The position numbers were made by a program, and so were the translations under genes. From an uncultured Comamonadaceae bacterium (lineage in GTDB: Bacteria; Pseudomonadota; Gammaproteobacteria; Burkholderiales; Burkholderiaceae), in NCBI GenBank assembly GCA_946482595.1, contig CAMLSD010000086.1, positions 1 to 21,604 on the forward strand: DNA of 21,604 nt, written 5' to 3'. The notes beneath the pieces are model-generated. The model did not search any database and had not been told where the DNA came from. It worked only from the letters and a program-made list of their open reading frames with translations. Of the stretch, positions 1 to 8,101 are shown piece after piece. Positions within the stretch are counted from its first letter, which is position 1. Every line of letters starts with the position of its first letter.

Positions 1-419
1 TCGCGCCAGCCCAGCAGCACCTGGCCCTCGGCCTTGACGGCGCGCTCCAGCTCCTGCTCGCAGGCCAGGCGGGACGCATGCTCCTTCGGCAGGAAGATCA
101 TGCCCACGCCATATTCGCCCGGCGGGGGCAGCTCGACGCCCTGGGCGGCCATTTCGGCGCGGTAGAGCTCGTCGGGGATCTGGATCAGGATGCCGGCGCC
201 GTCGCCCATCAGCTTGTCGGCACCGACCGCACCCCGGTGGTCGAGGTTTTCGAGGATCTTCAGACCCTGGGCCACGATGCTGTGCGCCTTCTGGCCCTTG
301 ATGTGGGCGACAAAGCCCACGCCGCAAGCGTCTTTTTCGTTGGCCGGGTCGTACAGACCCTGCTGTGCCAGCGATTGGATTTCTTCGGGGGAAGGTCCCC
401 CCAGGGCGGCCTTGTTCAT
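1..419 (-). CDS. gltB: Glutamate synthase (NADPH) large subunit, N-terminal part (runs off the window)
   Basis: This is the first 139 codons of the large subunit of glutamate synthase, which transfers the amide of glutamine to 2-oxoglutarate to make two glutamates. It belongs to the class II glutamine amidotransferases. The sequence shows a 31-residue propeptide followed by DACGVGFVAH, in which Cys32 would become the N-terminal nucleophile after processing. It continues with LENLDHRGAVGAD and GDGAGILIQIP, both typical of GltB. The ATG at 419 has a GGAG ribosome binding site six bases upstream. The rest of the gene, and any gltD, lie beyond base 1. In many Burkholderiales gltB follows dgt directly; here a transposase-like gene sits between them, and gltB has its own promoter and a palindrome in front of it. 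Identification is secure from the N-terminal motifs. Confidence 0.95.
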   Translation of the reverse strand, partial: MNKAALGGPSPEEIQSLAQQGLYDPANEKDACGVGFVAHIKGQKAHSIVAQGLKILENLDHRGAVGADKLMGDGAGILIQIPDELYRAEMAAQGVELPPPGEYGVGMIFLPKEHASRLACEQELERAVKAEGQVLLGWR

Positions 420-425
420 GGCGCA

Positions 426-481
426 CTCCGAGTCATCGTTAGGGATAACTCGGAGAATACTGCGCTGCAGCAGCACGTCAA
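426..481 (-). promoter_or_regulatory. gltB promoter with 8-14-8 palindrome over -10 and RBS
   Basis: On the minus strand a -35 like TTGACG (476-481) and a -10 like TATTCT (454-459) are separated by 16 bp, which predicts a start near 447. A perfect inverted repeat, CTCCGAGT at 448-455 and ACTCGGAG at 426-433 (minus-strand reading), has arm centres 22 bp apart, about two helical turns. The upstream arm overlaps the -10 and the downstream arm holds the GGAG ribosome binding site. It may be an operator for a dimeric regulator. If transcription enters from upstream, it could instead be an RNA hairpin hiding the ribosome binding site. The pairing is seen directly; the role is inferred. Confidence 0.55.
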
Positions 482-488
482 GCGGAAT

Positions 489-511
489 TAAATGGGGTCA
501 GACACCATTTA
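489..511. repeat. REP-like near-perfect 23-bp palindrome at 3' end of the transposase gene
   Basis: Centred on base 500, ten of eleven symmetric base pairs match: TAAATGG on the left and CCATTTA on the right, with GTC/GAC at the centre and a single mismatch (496/504). The right arm contains the stop codon of the transposase-like gene. Similar sequences built around AATGGGGTCAGAC are, from memory, common in betaproteobacterial genomes next to REP-associated transposase genes. I could not check copy number in this genome. Confidence 0.6.
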
Positions 512-1261
512 TTCAATCTTGCCCTGACTGCTTTCATTAATTGGGGACATAGATGATCGGTCGCCCTGACGCGAGCCCGTTCCACGGGGACGCCCTCGCG
601 GACGCGGACTCAAGGGGCGGTCGGTGCGCTTGGCCAGACTGGCGATGAAGGCTGCCGAGCCCAGCGCCCAGCCCTTCTCGGCGGTCGAGCCGATGTGCGC
701 ATGCAATGACGATGCCAAGCCTTGTTCGAAGGCCGCGCGGTAAGCTGCCTGACGATCGAACGGCGTGTTGCCCAGAGCCCAGTAGGCCGCATGGTCGACG
801 ATCACCGGATCGATGCGCTGACCCACATGATGCGCATGGCTGGACCAGGGCCACTGTTGCGCGCTGGCCGCCAGGCCCTGCTGCACCGCACAGGACTCGA
901 TGAACACGCACACGTCGATGAGGTGGCGCTCCGGCTCCACGACACCGGCCCGGAAGCGCCCCTCCCACAAGGAGCCGGAGCGACCATGGCGACGGTTGAA
1001 GCCCGCCCCGTAGCGGCGCCCGATGGACTGCATGAGCTTGCTCATGCCGTCGGCAGCGGGGGGCGTGACCAGCAGATGAACCCGGTCGTCGAGCAGCGCA
1101 TAGGCATGCACGGCCACCTGCGTCAGCGAAGCCGACTCCTGTAGCGCCGAAAGCCAGGCCTGGCGATCGATCTCATCGAGAAAGGCCGGTTGCGCGTTGT
1201 GACTTCGCAACACGATGTGGTGGGGGCAGCCGGGGATCACCAGCCGGGGAAGGCGCGCCAT
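509..1261 (-). CDS. REP-associated tyrosine transposase-like protein (RAYT/Y1_Tnp), probably catalytically dead
   Basis: This 250-residue protein has the N-terminal MARLPRLVIPG and the GRRYGAGFNRRHGRSGSLWEGRF block typical of the IS200-like Y1 transposase family associated with REP sequences. Family members normally carry an HxH (HUH) metal-binding motif in PNHVHLL and a tyrosine in the helix RYIELNPVRAG. Here the matching stretches read DDRVHLL (Arg60 in place of the first His, His62 kept) and VFIESCAVQQG (Phe120 in place of Tyr). It therefore seems to lack both catalytic signatures although the frame is intact. No IS-type terminal repeats or target duplication were seen. It lies between dgt and gltB in the same orientation, flanked by REP-like repeats. 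The C-terminal tail from about residue 212 is basic and low in complexity. It may be a relic or a domesticated DNA-binding protein. Confidence 0.85.
   Translation of the reverse strand: MARLPRLVIPGCPHHIVLRSHNAQPAFLDEIDRQAWLSALQESASLTQVAVHAYALLDDRVHLLVTPPAADGMSKLMQSIGRRYGAGFNRRHGRSGSLWEGRFRAGVVEPERHLIDVCVFIESCAVQQGLAASAQQWPWSSHAHHVGQRIDPVIVDHAAYWALGNTPFDRQAAYRAAFEQGLASSLHAHIGSTAEKGWALGSAAFIASLAKRTDRPLSPRPRGRPRGTGSRQGDRSSMSPINESSQGKIE
536..552. repeat. ATTAA-TGGGG-ACA repeat unit inside the transposase C-terminus
   Basis: The sequence ATTAATTGGGGACATAG is the second of three related copies around the transposase-like gene. The others begin at 487 and 1267. It lies within the last codons of the reading frame, encoding MSPIN on the minus strand. 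This suggests the C-terminal tail was created by reading through a repeat rather than being part of the ancestral protein. Confidence 0.5.
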
Positions 1262-1266
1262 GAGTC

Positions 1267-1293
1267 ATTAATGGGGACAGTCTTGGCGCCATT
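1267..1293. repeat. REP-like repeat at 5' side of the transposase-like gene
   Basis: ATTAATGGGGACAGTC starts at 1267, directly outside the ATG of the transposase-like gene, and matches the copies at 487 and 536. AATGG (1270-1274) and CCATT (1289-1293) form a short inverted pair, and GACAGTC is palindromic in itself. The copies on both sides delimit the likely mobile unit at about 487-1293. Confidence 0.5.
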
Positions 1294-1305
1294 CTAGGGC
1301 CGGCA

Positions 1306-1334
1306 CCGGGCCGCGGCGTCGTACGGTGGCCCGG
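1306..1334 (-). terminator. GC-rich hairpin downstream of dgt
   Basis: CCGGGCC (1306-1312) pairs perfectly with GGCCCGG (1328-1334), and one G-U and one C-G pair continue inward. It lies eight bases after the dgt stop codon in the transcribed direction. No T-run follows, so a classical intrinsic terminator is not supported. It could be a 3'-end stabilising hairpin or a weak terminator closing the pilM-dgt transcript. Confidence 0.35.
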
Positions 1335-1341
1335 GCGTGAT

Positions 1342-2451
1342 TCAGAACAGGCGGGTGCCCGTCAGACGCTCATGCTCCCGAATCGCGAAACGATCGGTCA
1401 TGCCGGCGATGTAGTCCGCGATGGCCCGATGGCGGTCGGCCTGGGCCGCATGGTCGGGCGGCATCTGATCGGGCTGCGCCAGGTAGGCCTCGAACAGCTC
1501 ACGCACCACCTGCTGCCCGCGCAGCGTGGTTTCAACCACCTGGGGATGCCGGTACAGGTTGGTGCGCAGGAAACGCTTGAGGACCACACTGTCGTCGCGC
1601 ATGGCCGGCGTGAAGCCCACCAGCGGCGGACAGCGCCGGGCCTCGTCGACGTCCTGCGGCCGGTGGGCCTGGATCGCCGCCCGTGTGGCATCGATGACGT
1701 CATAGACCTGCGCGGACAGCATGCGGCGAATCGCTTCGAACAGCACCCGCCGCCCGCCCAGTTGTGGGTGCTGGCGGCGGGTGTCATCAAGGTGGCGCTG
1801 GAACAAGGGCACGGCTTCGAGCTGGTCGAGCGTGATCAGGCCGGAGCGCACGCCGTCATCGATGTCATGCGCGTTGTAGGCGATCTCATCGGCCAGATTG
1901 CACAGCTGCGCCTCCAGGCTGGGCTGGGTGCCCTCCAGAAAGCGCCGGCCGACGTCGCCCAGCTTGCTCGCATGGGTGCGGGCACAGTGCTTGAGCACCC
2001 CCTCGCGGGTCTCGAAGCTCAGGTTCAGGCCGTTGAAATCGGCGTAGCGTTCCTCGAGTTCGTCGATGACACGCAGGCTTTGCAGGTTGTGCTCGAAGCC
2101 GCCATGCCCGGTCATGCACTGGTGCAACGCATCCTGGCCGGCGTGACCGAAGGGCGTGTGTCCGAGGTCATGGGCCAGCGCGATCGCCTCGACCAGATCC
2201 TCATGCAGCCCGAGCACACGGGCAATCGAGCGCCCGAGCTGTGCCACTTCAAGCGAGTGCGTGAGCCGCGTGCGGAACAGGTCACCTTCATGGTTCAGGA
2301 AGACCTGTGTCTTGTAGACCAGGCGGCGAAAGGCCGTGCTGTGCACGATCCGGTCGCGGTCGCGCTGATAGTCGTTGCGGGTAGGTGCCGGCGGTTCGGG
2401 ATGACGTCGCCCGCGCGAGCGCTCGGGGCGGCAGGCGTAGGCGGCAAGCAT
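1342..2451 (-). CDS. dgt: dGTPase-like dNTP triphosphohydrolase (HD domain)
   Basis: A 369-residue HD-superfamily phosphohydrolase of the deoxyguanosinetriphosphate triphosphohydrolase-like type, which splits dNTPs to deoxynucleoside and triphosphate and so affects dNTP pools. The N-terminal block RDRDRIVHSTAFRRL is characteristic. Metal ligands of the HD site are visible as His65 (TRLTHSLEVAQ), His94-Asp95 (ALAHDLGHTPFGH) and Asp188 (NLADEIAYNAHDIDD). Length fits the shorter bacterial dGTPase-like group rather than E. coli Dgt, which is over 500 residues. The ATG at 2451 lies eight bases after the aroB stop, with only a weak GAG as ribosome binding site, so it is probably co-transcribed and partly coupled. 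The aroK-aroB-dgt order is a conserved betaproteobacterial arrangement. Substrate preference cannot be read from the sequence. Confidence 0.93.
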   Translation of the reverse strand: MLAAYACRPERSRGRRHPEPPAPTRNDYQRDRDRIVHSTAFRRLVYKTQVFLNHEGDLFRTRLTHSLEVAQLGRSIARVLGLHEDLVEAIALAHDLGHTPFGHAGQDALHQCMTGHGGFEHNLQSLRVIDELEERYADFNGLNLSFETREGVLKHCARTHASKLGDVGRRFLEGTQPSLEAQLCNLADEIAYNAHDIDDGVRSGLITLDQLEAVPLFQRHLDDTRRQHPQLGGRRVLFEAIRRMLSAQVYDVIDATRAAIQAHRPQDVDEARRCPPLVGFTPAMRDDSVVLKRFLRTNLYRHPQVVETTLRGQQVVRELFEAYLAQPDQMPPDHAAQADRHRAIADYIAGMTDRFAIREHERLTGTRLF

Positions 2452-2459
2452 GGGCCGGC

Positions 2460-3560
2460 TCAGCGCTCGGTGTGGGCTTCCAGGACCTGGCCCACCAGTT
2501 CGTCAGGGGCCGGCCGCATCGCAGCACGCCCCAGCGACTCGATCACCACGAATCGGATCTCGCCTTGTTCGTTCTTCTTGTCGACCCGCATCAGGTCCAG
2601 GTAGCGTTCGGTGCCCAGGGCCGGCCCGCGCACCGGCAGGCGGGCGCGCTCGATCAGCCGATGCATGCGGTCGAGGAAGTCCGGCGGCATCAGCCCCAGA
2701 CGGACCGACAGATCGCTGGCCATGACCATGCCGCAGCCTACCGCTTCGCCGTGCAGCCAAGCCCCGTAGCCGAGACCGGCCTCGATCGCGTGGCCGAAGG
2801 TATGGCCGAAGTTCAGGATGGCGCGCAGCCCGGTCTCGCGTTCGTCCTGACCGACCACCCACGCCTTGATCTCGCAGGAACGCTTCACGGCGTGTGCCAG
2901 AGCCGCCTTGTCGCGGGCCAACAAGGCGTCGAGATTGAGTTCGATCCAGGTCAGGAAGTCGGCGTCAGCGATCGGTCCGTACTTGATGACTTCGGCGAGG
3001 CCTGCGGGCAGTTCCCGTTCGGGCAGCGTGTCCAGCGTGTCGAGGTCGGCAATCACGCGCAGCGGCTGATAGAACGCCCCGATCATGTTCTTGCCCAGCG
3101 GATGGTTGACCGCGGTCTTGCCGCCCACCGAGGAATCGACCTGGGCCAGCAAGGTGGTTGGCACCTGCACGAACGGAATGCCGCGCATGTAGCAGGCCGC
3201 TGCAAAGCCGGTGATGTCACCGATCACGCCACCGCCCAGCGCATAAAGCACCGTCTTGCGGTCAGCCCGCTGTGCCAGCAGGCGGTCGAAGATCAGGTTC
3301 AGGGTCTCCCAGTCCTTGTGGGCTTCGCCGTCGGGCAGGGCGAGGCAGTCGACGTGGGCATGCACCGTGGACAACGCTGCACTCAGACGCTGCGCGTACA
3401 GCGGCGCAACGGTGGTGTTGGTGACGATCAGCGCATGCGCACTGCGGGGCAGCCCGGCCAGGCTGTCTGCTGCGCTCAGCAGGCCCGAACCGATGTGGAT
3501 GTCATAGCTGCGATCGGCCAGGGAAATGCCGACACGTTGGGTGGGGACGGTACTGGACAT
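2460..3560 (-). CDS. aroB: 3-dehydroquinate synthase
   Basis: AroB makes 3-dehydroquinate from DAHP, the second step of the shikimate pathway to aromatic amino acids and folate. With the ATG at 3560 the protein has 366 residues, close to E. coli AroB. NAD-binding GGGVIGD lies at 109-115. The conserved block [19 protein letters not shown] starts at 133 and is followed by [12 protein letters not shown]. Zinc ligands are Glu190 (AEVIKYG), His253 (NFGHTFGH) and His270 (WLHGEA), in the same spacing as E. coli 184/247/264. An in-frame GTG at 3590 would add ten residues with no similarity to the family and no ribosome binding site, so ATG 3560 is preferred. aroK ends 38 bases upstream and dgt follows eight bases downstream. 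Confidence 0.96.
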   Translation of the reverse strand: MSSTVPTQRVGISLADRSYDIHIGSGLLSAADSLAGLPRSAHALIVTNTTVAPLYAQRLSAALSTVHAHVDCLALPDGEAHKDWETLNLIFDRLLAQRADRKTVLYALGGGVIGDITGFAAACYMRGIPFVQVPTTLLAQVDSSVGGKTAVNHPLGKNMIGAFYQPLRVIADLDTLDTLPERELPAGLAEVIKYGPIADADFLTWIELNLDALLARDKAALAHAVKRSCEIKAWVVGQDERETGLRAILNFGHTFGHAIEAGLGYGAWLHGEAVGCGMVMASDLSVRLGLMPPDFLDRMHRLIERARLPVRGPALGTERYLDLMRVDKKNEQGEIRFVVIESLGRAAMRPAPDELVGQVLEAHTER

Positions 3561-3598
3561 GCCCGAAGTGTACGGTCTGAGCGACCGCACGCCGGGAT

Positions 3599-4156
3599 TC
3601 AGCGCACGCTGGAGTCGACCCGGTTGGCGTCGACCACCCCGGCCAGTTCCAGTTGCATCAGGATCATGTTGACCAGGGTCGACACTGACGGTCGCCCGGT
3701 GTCGATGGCGAAGTGCGACGCCTCGCGATACAGCGGGTCGCGCTGCTCGAACAGCTCACGTAGCTTGGCCAGTGGGTCCTTGACCTGCAGCAGCGGGCGC
3801 TGCGTGTCATGCCGCAGGCGGCGGTACAGCTCTTCGGGGGTGGAGCGCAGGTAGATGACCGTCGAATGCCGGTGCAGCGCCTCACGATTGGCAGGCCGCA
3901 GCACGGCGCCGCCGCCGGTGGCGAGCACCATGGACGTGGGCTGGGCCACCAGCTCGGCAATCACCGCTTCCTCGATGTCGCGGAAGGCGGCCTCACCGTT
4001 TTGCTCGAAAAAAGACCGGATCGAACCTCCGATCCGGTCTTCGATGACGGTGTCGGAGTCCTTGAACTCGACACCGAGCCGTTTGGCCAGCTGCCTGCCC
4101 ACGGTGGACTTGCCACCGCCGGGCAGGCCCACCAGGGCAAGTTTGCCTGCCTGCAT
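3599..4156 (-). CDS. aroK: Shikimate kinase
   Basis: AroK phosphorylates shikimate at the 3-hydroxyl using ATP. The protein shows a Walker A motif GLPGGGKST close to the N-terminus, the shikimate-binding DSD, Arg in AAFRDIE, the ATGGGAVL glycine loop, the lid arginine in TQRPLL, and a C-terminal substrate arginine in DPLYREAS. Two starts are possible: ATG 4174 (191 residues) or ATG 4156 (185 residues). ATG 4156 overlaps the stop of the upstream lipoprotein gene as TGATG and places Walker A about ten residues from the start, as is usual, so it is chosen here. Neither start has a strong ribosome binding site, which fits translational coupling. aroB follows 38 bases downstream. Confidence 0.95.
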   Translation of the reverse strand: MQAGKLALVGLPGGGKSTVGRQLAKRLGVEFKDSDTVIEDRIGGSIRSFFEQNGEAAFRDIEEAVIAELVAQPTSMVLATGGGAVLRPANREALHRHSTVIYLRSTPEELYRRLRHDTQRPLLQVKDPLAKLRELFEQRDPLYREASHFAIDTGRPSVSTLVNMILMQLELAGVVDANRVDSSVR

Positions 4157-5877
4157 CAGTCCGGGTTGTCGCATCCCGGCTGCACGCCGTACGGACTGAC
4201 CACGAACGCCGGGCTCGAATCGACGGTGAGAATCGCTTGCGCCGGCACGGGCAGTCGGCCCACGAAGTTGGCTCGGCCTTCCGTACCCGCAACCGCACCT
4301 GCGATCTGGATGTTGTAGTCGACCCAGCTAGCGACGTTCCGCGGGTACTCGATCTGCAGGAACGCGCGTCCTGCGGCATCGGTCTTGCTGCTGCCGGTGA
4401 TCGAGATCGCCACATCGGAGCGGCGGGGTTCCAGCGCACCGTCGCGGTCCAGGTCTTCCCCGGTGTTTCCGACACCCTCAAGCACACCGTTGCGGTTCTT
4501 GTCTTCGTTCGCGCAGGTGTCGACGTTGCCGCCGAAGATGGGCTGGAGCTGCGGCGCGGTGTCCGGATCACCGTCGTGATCCACCTCGGCAAAGCCGCTG
4601 ACCTTCATCCACTGCTCGGGATCCACGCCGCGGTTGACCTGGTAGAAGCCCTTGCCGAAGTGCGTCAGGTCGATCGAGGGCGTGATGTCGACATTGGCCA
4701 TGGCCTTGCCCGACGAATCCACGACCAGGACCACGAAGCGCTTGATGTAGGTCAGGTTGCCTTCACCGTTCTCGACGAACTCATTGGTGCCGATGGTGAT
4801 GCCCAGCGGTTCGTTGGTGATCGTCAGCGTGACCAGGGTCTGGTTCGGGCAGGTGCCAACCGGGAAGTCGCTGCCCGAATAGCAGGCACGAACTGTCAGA
4901 CCATCAGTGGGGCTGGATCGCGAACCGGCGATGTAGGCCGTGGTGGCGAAGCCGCTGGCGTCAGAGTAGACGATGTTGTCCTGCGCCGTGAACGTGCCGC
5001 CGATGGAGTTGGCATCCCCGTTCAGGTCGAAGCGCACGCGCACGTTCTTGATCGGTGCGTTGTTGTCACCCAGGAACAGGGCACGGATCTCGGACCGGTT
5101 GTTCGTGTTGCCAGAGTTGACCGGGACCACACTCGGGGTTGCCGCAACCGAAGCCGACCGGATGGGAACCGTCACGACGGGGATGTCGCTCGTCGTCGAC
5201 TGCACCAGCACCGTCTGCACGCGGCTGACCCCGCCAGCCGTGGCGGTGACGTCCAGGTTGCCCAGCTGGGTGGGAGCCGTGTAGATGAACGTGAACTCGC
5301 CGTTGGCACCGGTAGTGCCGCTCGCGCCGCTCAGACCGGTACCACTCACCGAGATGCGCTGACCGACCATCGGATTGTCGTTCGCATCGACCAGGCGGAA
5401 CTCGACGCGGTTGTTCGCACTGCCCGGGGCAACGACTGCCGGCAAAGGCGTGCCGGTGAGCTTGGCCCCCGTGACCGCAAAGGATGCCTCGGCCTGCAGC
5501 GTGTCGGCATTGGCCTTGACGTTGATGATGCGATTGGAGCGGTCTGCACCGATCGACACCAGTGCCTTGACCTGGCCCTGTTCGTTCGTTGTGGCATCAG
5601 TCTGAGTGAACGATGCGCCCGAGTCCACCTGGAAATTGACCGTCACGCCGCTCAACGTCTGCCCATTGGCATCAGTCACCGTCGCCGTCGCTTCCACGGT
5701 GCCTTCGCCGCCATTGCTGACCGAGTTGCTGGCCAGACTGAGCAGCAAACGCGAGGCCCGTGCGTTCGGAGTTTGGCCTTCGCCGAACGGTGGTGTACCA
5801 GCATCGCTGCCCCCCCCGCCGCAGCTGACGATGGCCATGGACGCAAACAGCGCCAGCAGTCCCTTCACAATCTTCAT
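4156..5877 (-). CDS. Lipoprotein with repeated Ig-like (invasin/Big-type) domains and EF-hand-like loops
   Basis: A 573-residue predicted lipoprotein: signal peptide 1-18, lipobox ending at Cys19, then a Gly/Ser-rich linker. The body is a series of beta-rich Ig-like domains at about 45-137, 143-226, 241-354 and 355-550, recognised from repeating patterns such as [16 protein letters not shown] and [16 protein letters not shown], typical of bacterial Ig-like domain 1 proteins. The last domain carries an insertion (about 432-482) with three acidic loops, [18 protein letters not shown] and [10 protein letters not shown], that resemble calcium-binding EF-hand or dockerin loops. Three further cysteines (332, 343, 455) may form disulfides. 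It lies 43 bases after pilQ with an AGGAAG ribosome binding site and shares TGATG with aroK. It is probably exported and outer-membrane anchored. A link to pilus function is suggested only by position; the precise role is unknown. Confidence 0.85.
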   Translation of the reverse strand: MKIVKGLLALFASMAIVSCGGGGSDAGTPPFGEGQTPNARASRLLLSLASNSVSNGGEGTVEATATVTDANGQTLSGVTVNFQVDSGASFTQTDATTNEQGQVKALVSIGADRSNRIINVKANADTLQAEASFAVTGAKLTGTPLPAVVAPGSANNRVEFRLVDANDNPMVGQRISVSGTGLSGASGTTGANGEFTFIYTAPTQLGNLDVTATAGGVSRVQTVLVQSTTSDIPVVTVPIRSASVAATPSVVPVNSGNTNNRSEIRALFLGDNNAPIKNVRVRFDLNGDANSIGGTFTAQDNIVYSDASGFATTAYIAGSRSSPTDGLTVRACYSGSDFPVGTCPNQTLVTLTITNEPLGITIGTNEFVENGEGNLTYIKRFVVLVVDSSGKAMANVDITPSIDLTHFGKGFYQVNRGVDPEQWMKVSGFAEVDHDGDPDTAPQLQPIFGGNVDTCANEDKNRNGVLEGVGNTGEDLDRDGALEPRRSDVAISITGSSKTDAAGRAFLQIEYPRNVASWVDYNIQIAGAVAGTEGRANFVGRLPVPAQAILTVDSSPAFVVSPYGVQPGCDNPD

Positions 5878-5920
5878 GTCTTAGCTTCCTAGAGCTTTCT
5901 TGTTGATCCAGCCGATCGGG

Positions 5921-8101
5921 TCAGCGCACGGCAGTACGGTCAGAGATGACGCGCGGCGTCAGGAACACCAGCAGCTCAGTCTTCTGCGTGCTGCGGCTGC
6001 GGCTCTTGAACAGATTGCCCACTGCGGGCAGGTCCCCAAGCAGGGGTACCTTGGTGGTGCTCTCGGACTCCTCTTGTTCGAAGATGCCGCCAATCACCAC
6101 GGTGCCGCCGTTCTCGACCAACACCTGGGTGTTGATCTTCTTGGTGTCGATCGAAGGCACGCCAGCGACGACGTCACCAACTCGGTCCTTGGAGATCAGC
6201 ACACTCATGATCACATTGCCTTCGGGCGTGATCTGCGGCACGACGCGCAGCGCCATGACCGCCTTCTTGAACGACACCGAGGTGGCACCGCTGGAGGAGG
6301 CTTCCTGATAAGGAATCTCGGTACCTTGCTCGATCAGCGCTTCTCGCTGGTCCGACGTGATCACGCGCGGACTGGAGATGATCTTGCCTTTGCCATCCGC
6401 TTCGAGCGCAGACAGTTCAAGGTTCAGGAAGCGGTTTGAACTGGAGCCGAACAGTGACAGCGCGACCGAGGCGGGCGCGATGCCACCGATGGCTGCGGCC
6501 GGCATGTTCAGGAAGTAGCTGTTCGGGATGTAGCTGCCCGACGTCACGGCGGCCTGACCGGTCTGCTCACCGATCCCCAGGTAGCTGCCGGTGATCCCGA
6601 TGCGATTGTTGCCACCCCAGCCCGGCACGCCGCCTCGCAGCCCGCGCAGGTCCGTCGCACCCAGCTTCACGCCGAGCTCACGCCCGAAGCTGTCGGACGC
6701 CTCGACAATCCGCGCTTCGATCATCACCTGGCGGACCGGAATGTCGATCTGGGCGATGATCCGCTGGATCTCTTCAAGGCGCGTGGGCGTGTCGGTGACG
6801 AACAGCTGGTTGGTCCGCTTCTCGGCGGTGACGCTGCCGCGCGAGGACAACACGGTGGTGTTCGCCTCGGGGTCGCCCGAAGAGAGAGCACGCAACTGAC
6901 TCAGGAAATTCTGGTTCGACAGGCCCTTCAGCACCTGCGCCACTTCTTCGGCGCGTGCGTAGTTCATCTGGAACAGCTGCATCCGCAGCGGCTCGAGCTG
7001 TGCCACCTTGGCCTTGGCCTCGAGATCGTCCTTTTCGCGCCGGATGATCTCGTCCTTGGGCGCGATCCACAGCACGTTGCCAACCTTGCGCATGCCCAGG
7101 CCCTTGGCCTGAAGGATGATGTCCAGCGCCTGGTCCCAGGGCACGTCCTTGAGGCGCAGCGTCACGCTACCGGTCACCGTGTCGCTGGTCACGACATTGA
7201 AGTTGGTGAAGTCGGCGATCACCTGCAGCAGCGCCCGGACCTCAATGCTCTGGAAATTGAGCGACAGCTTTTCACCCTGGTAACCCGGACCCTGGACAAG
7301 CTTGTTCGGGTCGATCTTCTGGGCACGGACTTCCAGCACGAACTGGTTGTCGCTCTGGTATGCCGAGTGTTCCCACAGGCCGCGCGGCTCGACGACCATA
7401 CGGACGCGATCGCCGACCTGAGAGGTGGTGATGGTCTGCACCGGAGTGCCGAAGTCCCCCACGTCGAGTTTGCGACGCAGGCTGTCAGGCACGCTTGAAC
7501 GCAGGAACTCCACGACCAGGCCAGTGCCCTGCTGGCGGATGTCCACACCCACCTGGTTGTTCGGCAGATCGACGATCACGCGGCCGGCACCGTCCTGACC
7601 GCGCCTGAAGTCGACGTTGTTCAGCGGGAGCTGGGTCGTGTTCAGACTATCGGAGAACTGCGCCGTGGCACGCGGCGAAGTAGGCGCTGCTGCCTGGGCC
7701 GGATCGAGCACCACGAGCAGGGCATTGCCCTGCAGCTGAGCGGTGTAGCTGGCTGCCTGCTTGAGATTGAGCACCACGCGCGTACGGTCGCCCGCCTGCG
7801 CAAGGCTCACCGAGCGCAGATTGCCTTGGTTCACGTCGATCGTGGGGCGCCCCGTCCCGTTGGTGACTCCCGGCAGGTCAATGGCCACCCGCGGAGGCGC
7901 CTGGACGGTAAAGCCCGCCGGGACGGCCGCCAGCGGCTGTGCCAGCTCGATGCGAATGACCTCCGAACCCGCCTGCTGGCTGGTACTCACGGACTGGATC
8001 GTGTTCTGAGCCCAGGCCAGCGAAGACGCCATCAGGGTCATGATGCCCGCGGCAGCGGCGCGCCACGAAGCCTTGGTGATGTTCTTGTACATGCTTCTCA
8101 T
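5921..8101 (-). CDS. pilQ: Type IV pilus outer-membrane secretin PilQ
   Basis: PilQ forms the multimeric outer-membrane channel through which the type IV pilus passes. With ATG 8101 the protein is 726 residues. It has a signal peptide with cleavage after ASSLAWA (residue 31), two AMIN-type domains that bind peptidoglycan (about 35-132 and 160-258), an STN/N0 domain (about 283-350), an N1 domain (about 372-455) and the secretin core (457-720) with VPLLGDLPAVGNLFK near the end. ATG 8101 overlaps the pilP stop as ATGA and has AGGAG eight bases upstream. A longer frame back to 8146 adds 15 residues before the signal peptide and is rejected. It is the last pil gene of the pilMNOPQ set. Confidence 0.97.
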   Translation of the reverse strand: MRSMYKNITKASWRAAAAGIMTLMASSLAWAQNTIQSVSTSQQAGSEVIRIELAQPLAAVPAGFTVQAPPRVAIDLPGVTNGTGRPTIDVNQGNLRSVSLAQAGDRTRVVLNLKQAASYTAQLQGNALLVVLDPAQAAAPTSPRATAQFSDSLNTTQLPLNNVDFRRGQDGAGRVIVDLPNNQVGVDIRQQGTGLVVEFLRSSVPDSLRRKLDVGDFGTPVQTITTSQVGDRVRMVVEPRGLWEHSAYQSDNQFVLEVRAQKIDPNKLVQGPGYQGEKLSLNFQSIEVRALLQVIADFTNFNVVTSDTVTGSVTLRLKDVPWDQALDIILQAKGLGMRKVGNVLWIAPKDEIIRREKDDLEAKAKVAQLEPLRMQLFQMNYARAEEVAQVLKGLSNQNFLSQLRALSSGDPEANTTVLSSRGSVTAEKRTNQLFVTDTPTRLEEIQRIIAQIDIPVRQVMIEARIVEASDSFGRELGVKLGATDLRGLRGGVPGWGGNNRIGITGSYLGIGEQTGQAAVTSGSYIPNSYFLNMPAAAIGGIAPASVALSLFGSSSNRFLNLELSALEADGKGKIISSPRVITSDQREALIEQGTEIPYQEASSSGATSVSFKKAVMALRVVPQITPEGNVIMSVLISKDRVGDVVAGVPSIDTKKINTQVLVENGGTVVIGGIFEQEESESTTKVPLLGDLPAVGNLFKSRSRSTQKTELLVFLTPRVISDRTAVR

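Noticed and set aside
487..1293. Complete insertion sequence with terminal inverted repeats and target duplication
   Set aside because: The flanking repeats are REP-like and partly similar but do not form matching ends, and no target-site duplication was found. RAYT genes normally lack both.
2385..3854. 489-codon open frame on plus, opposite aroB and aroK
   Set aside because: It covers the two shikimate genes in antisense and has no motif or plausible initiation context.
4237..5892. 551-codon open frame on plus, opposite the Ig-like lipoprotein gene
   Set aside because: The minus-strand protein has a signal peptide, lipobox and domain repeats, while the plus frame shows no recognisable motif.
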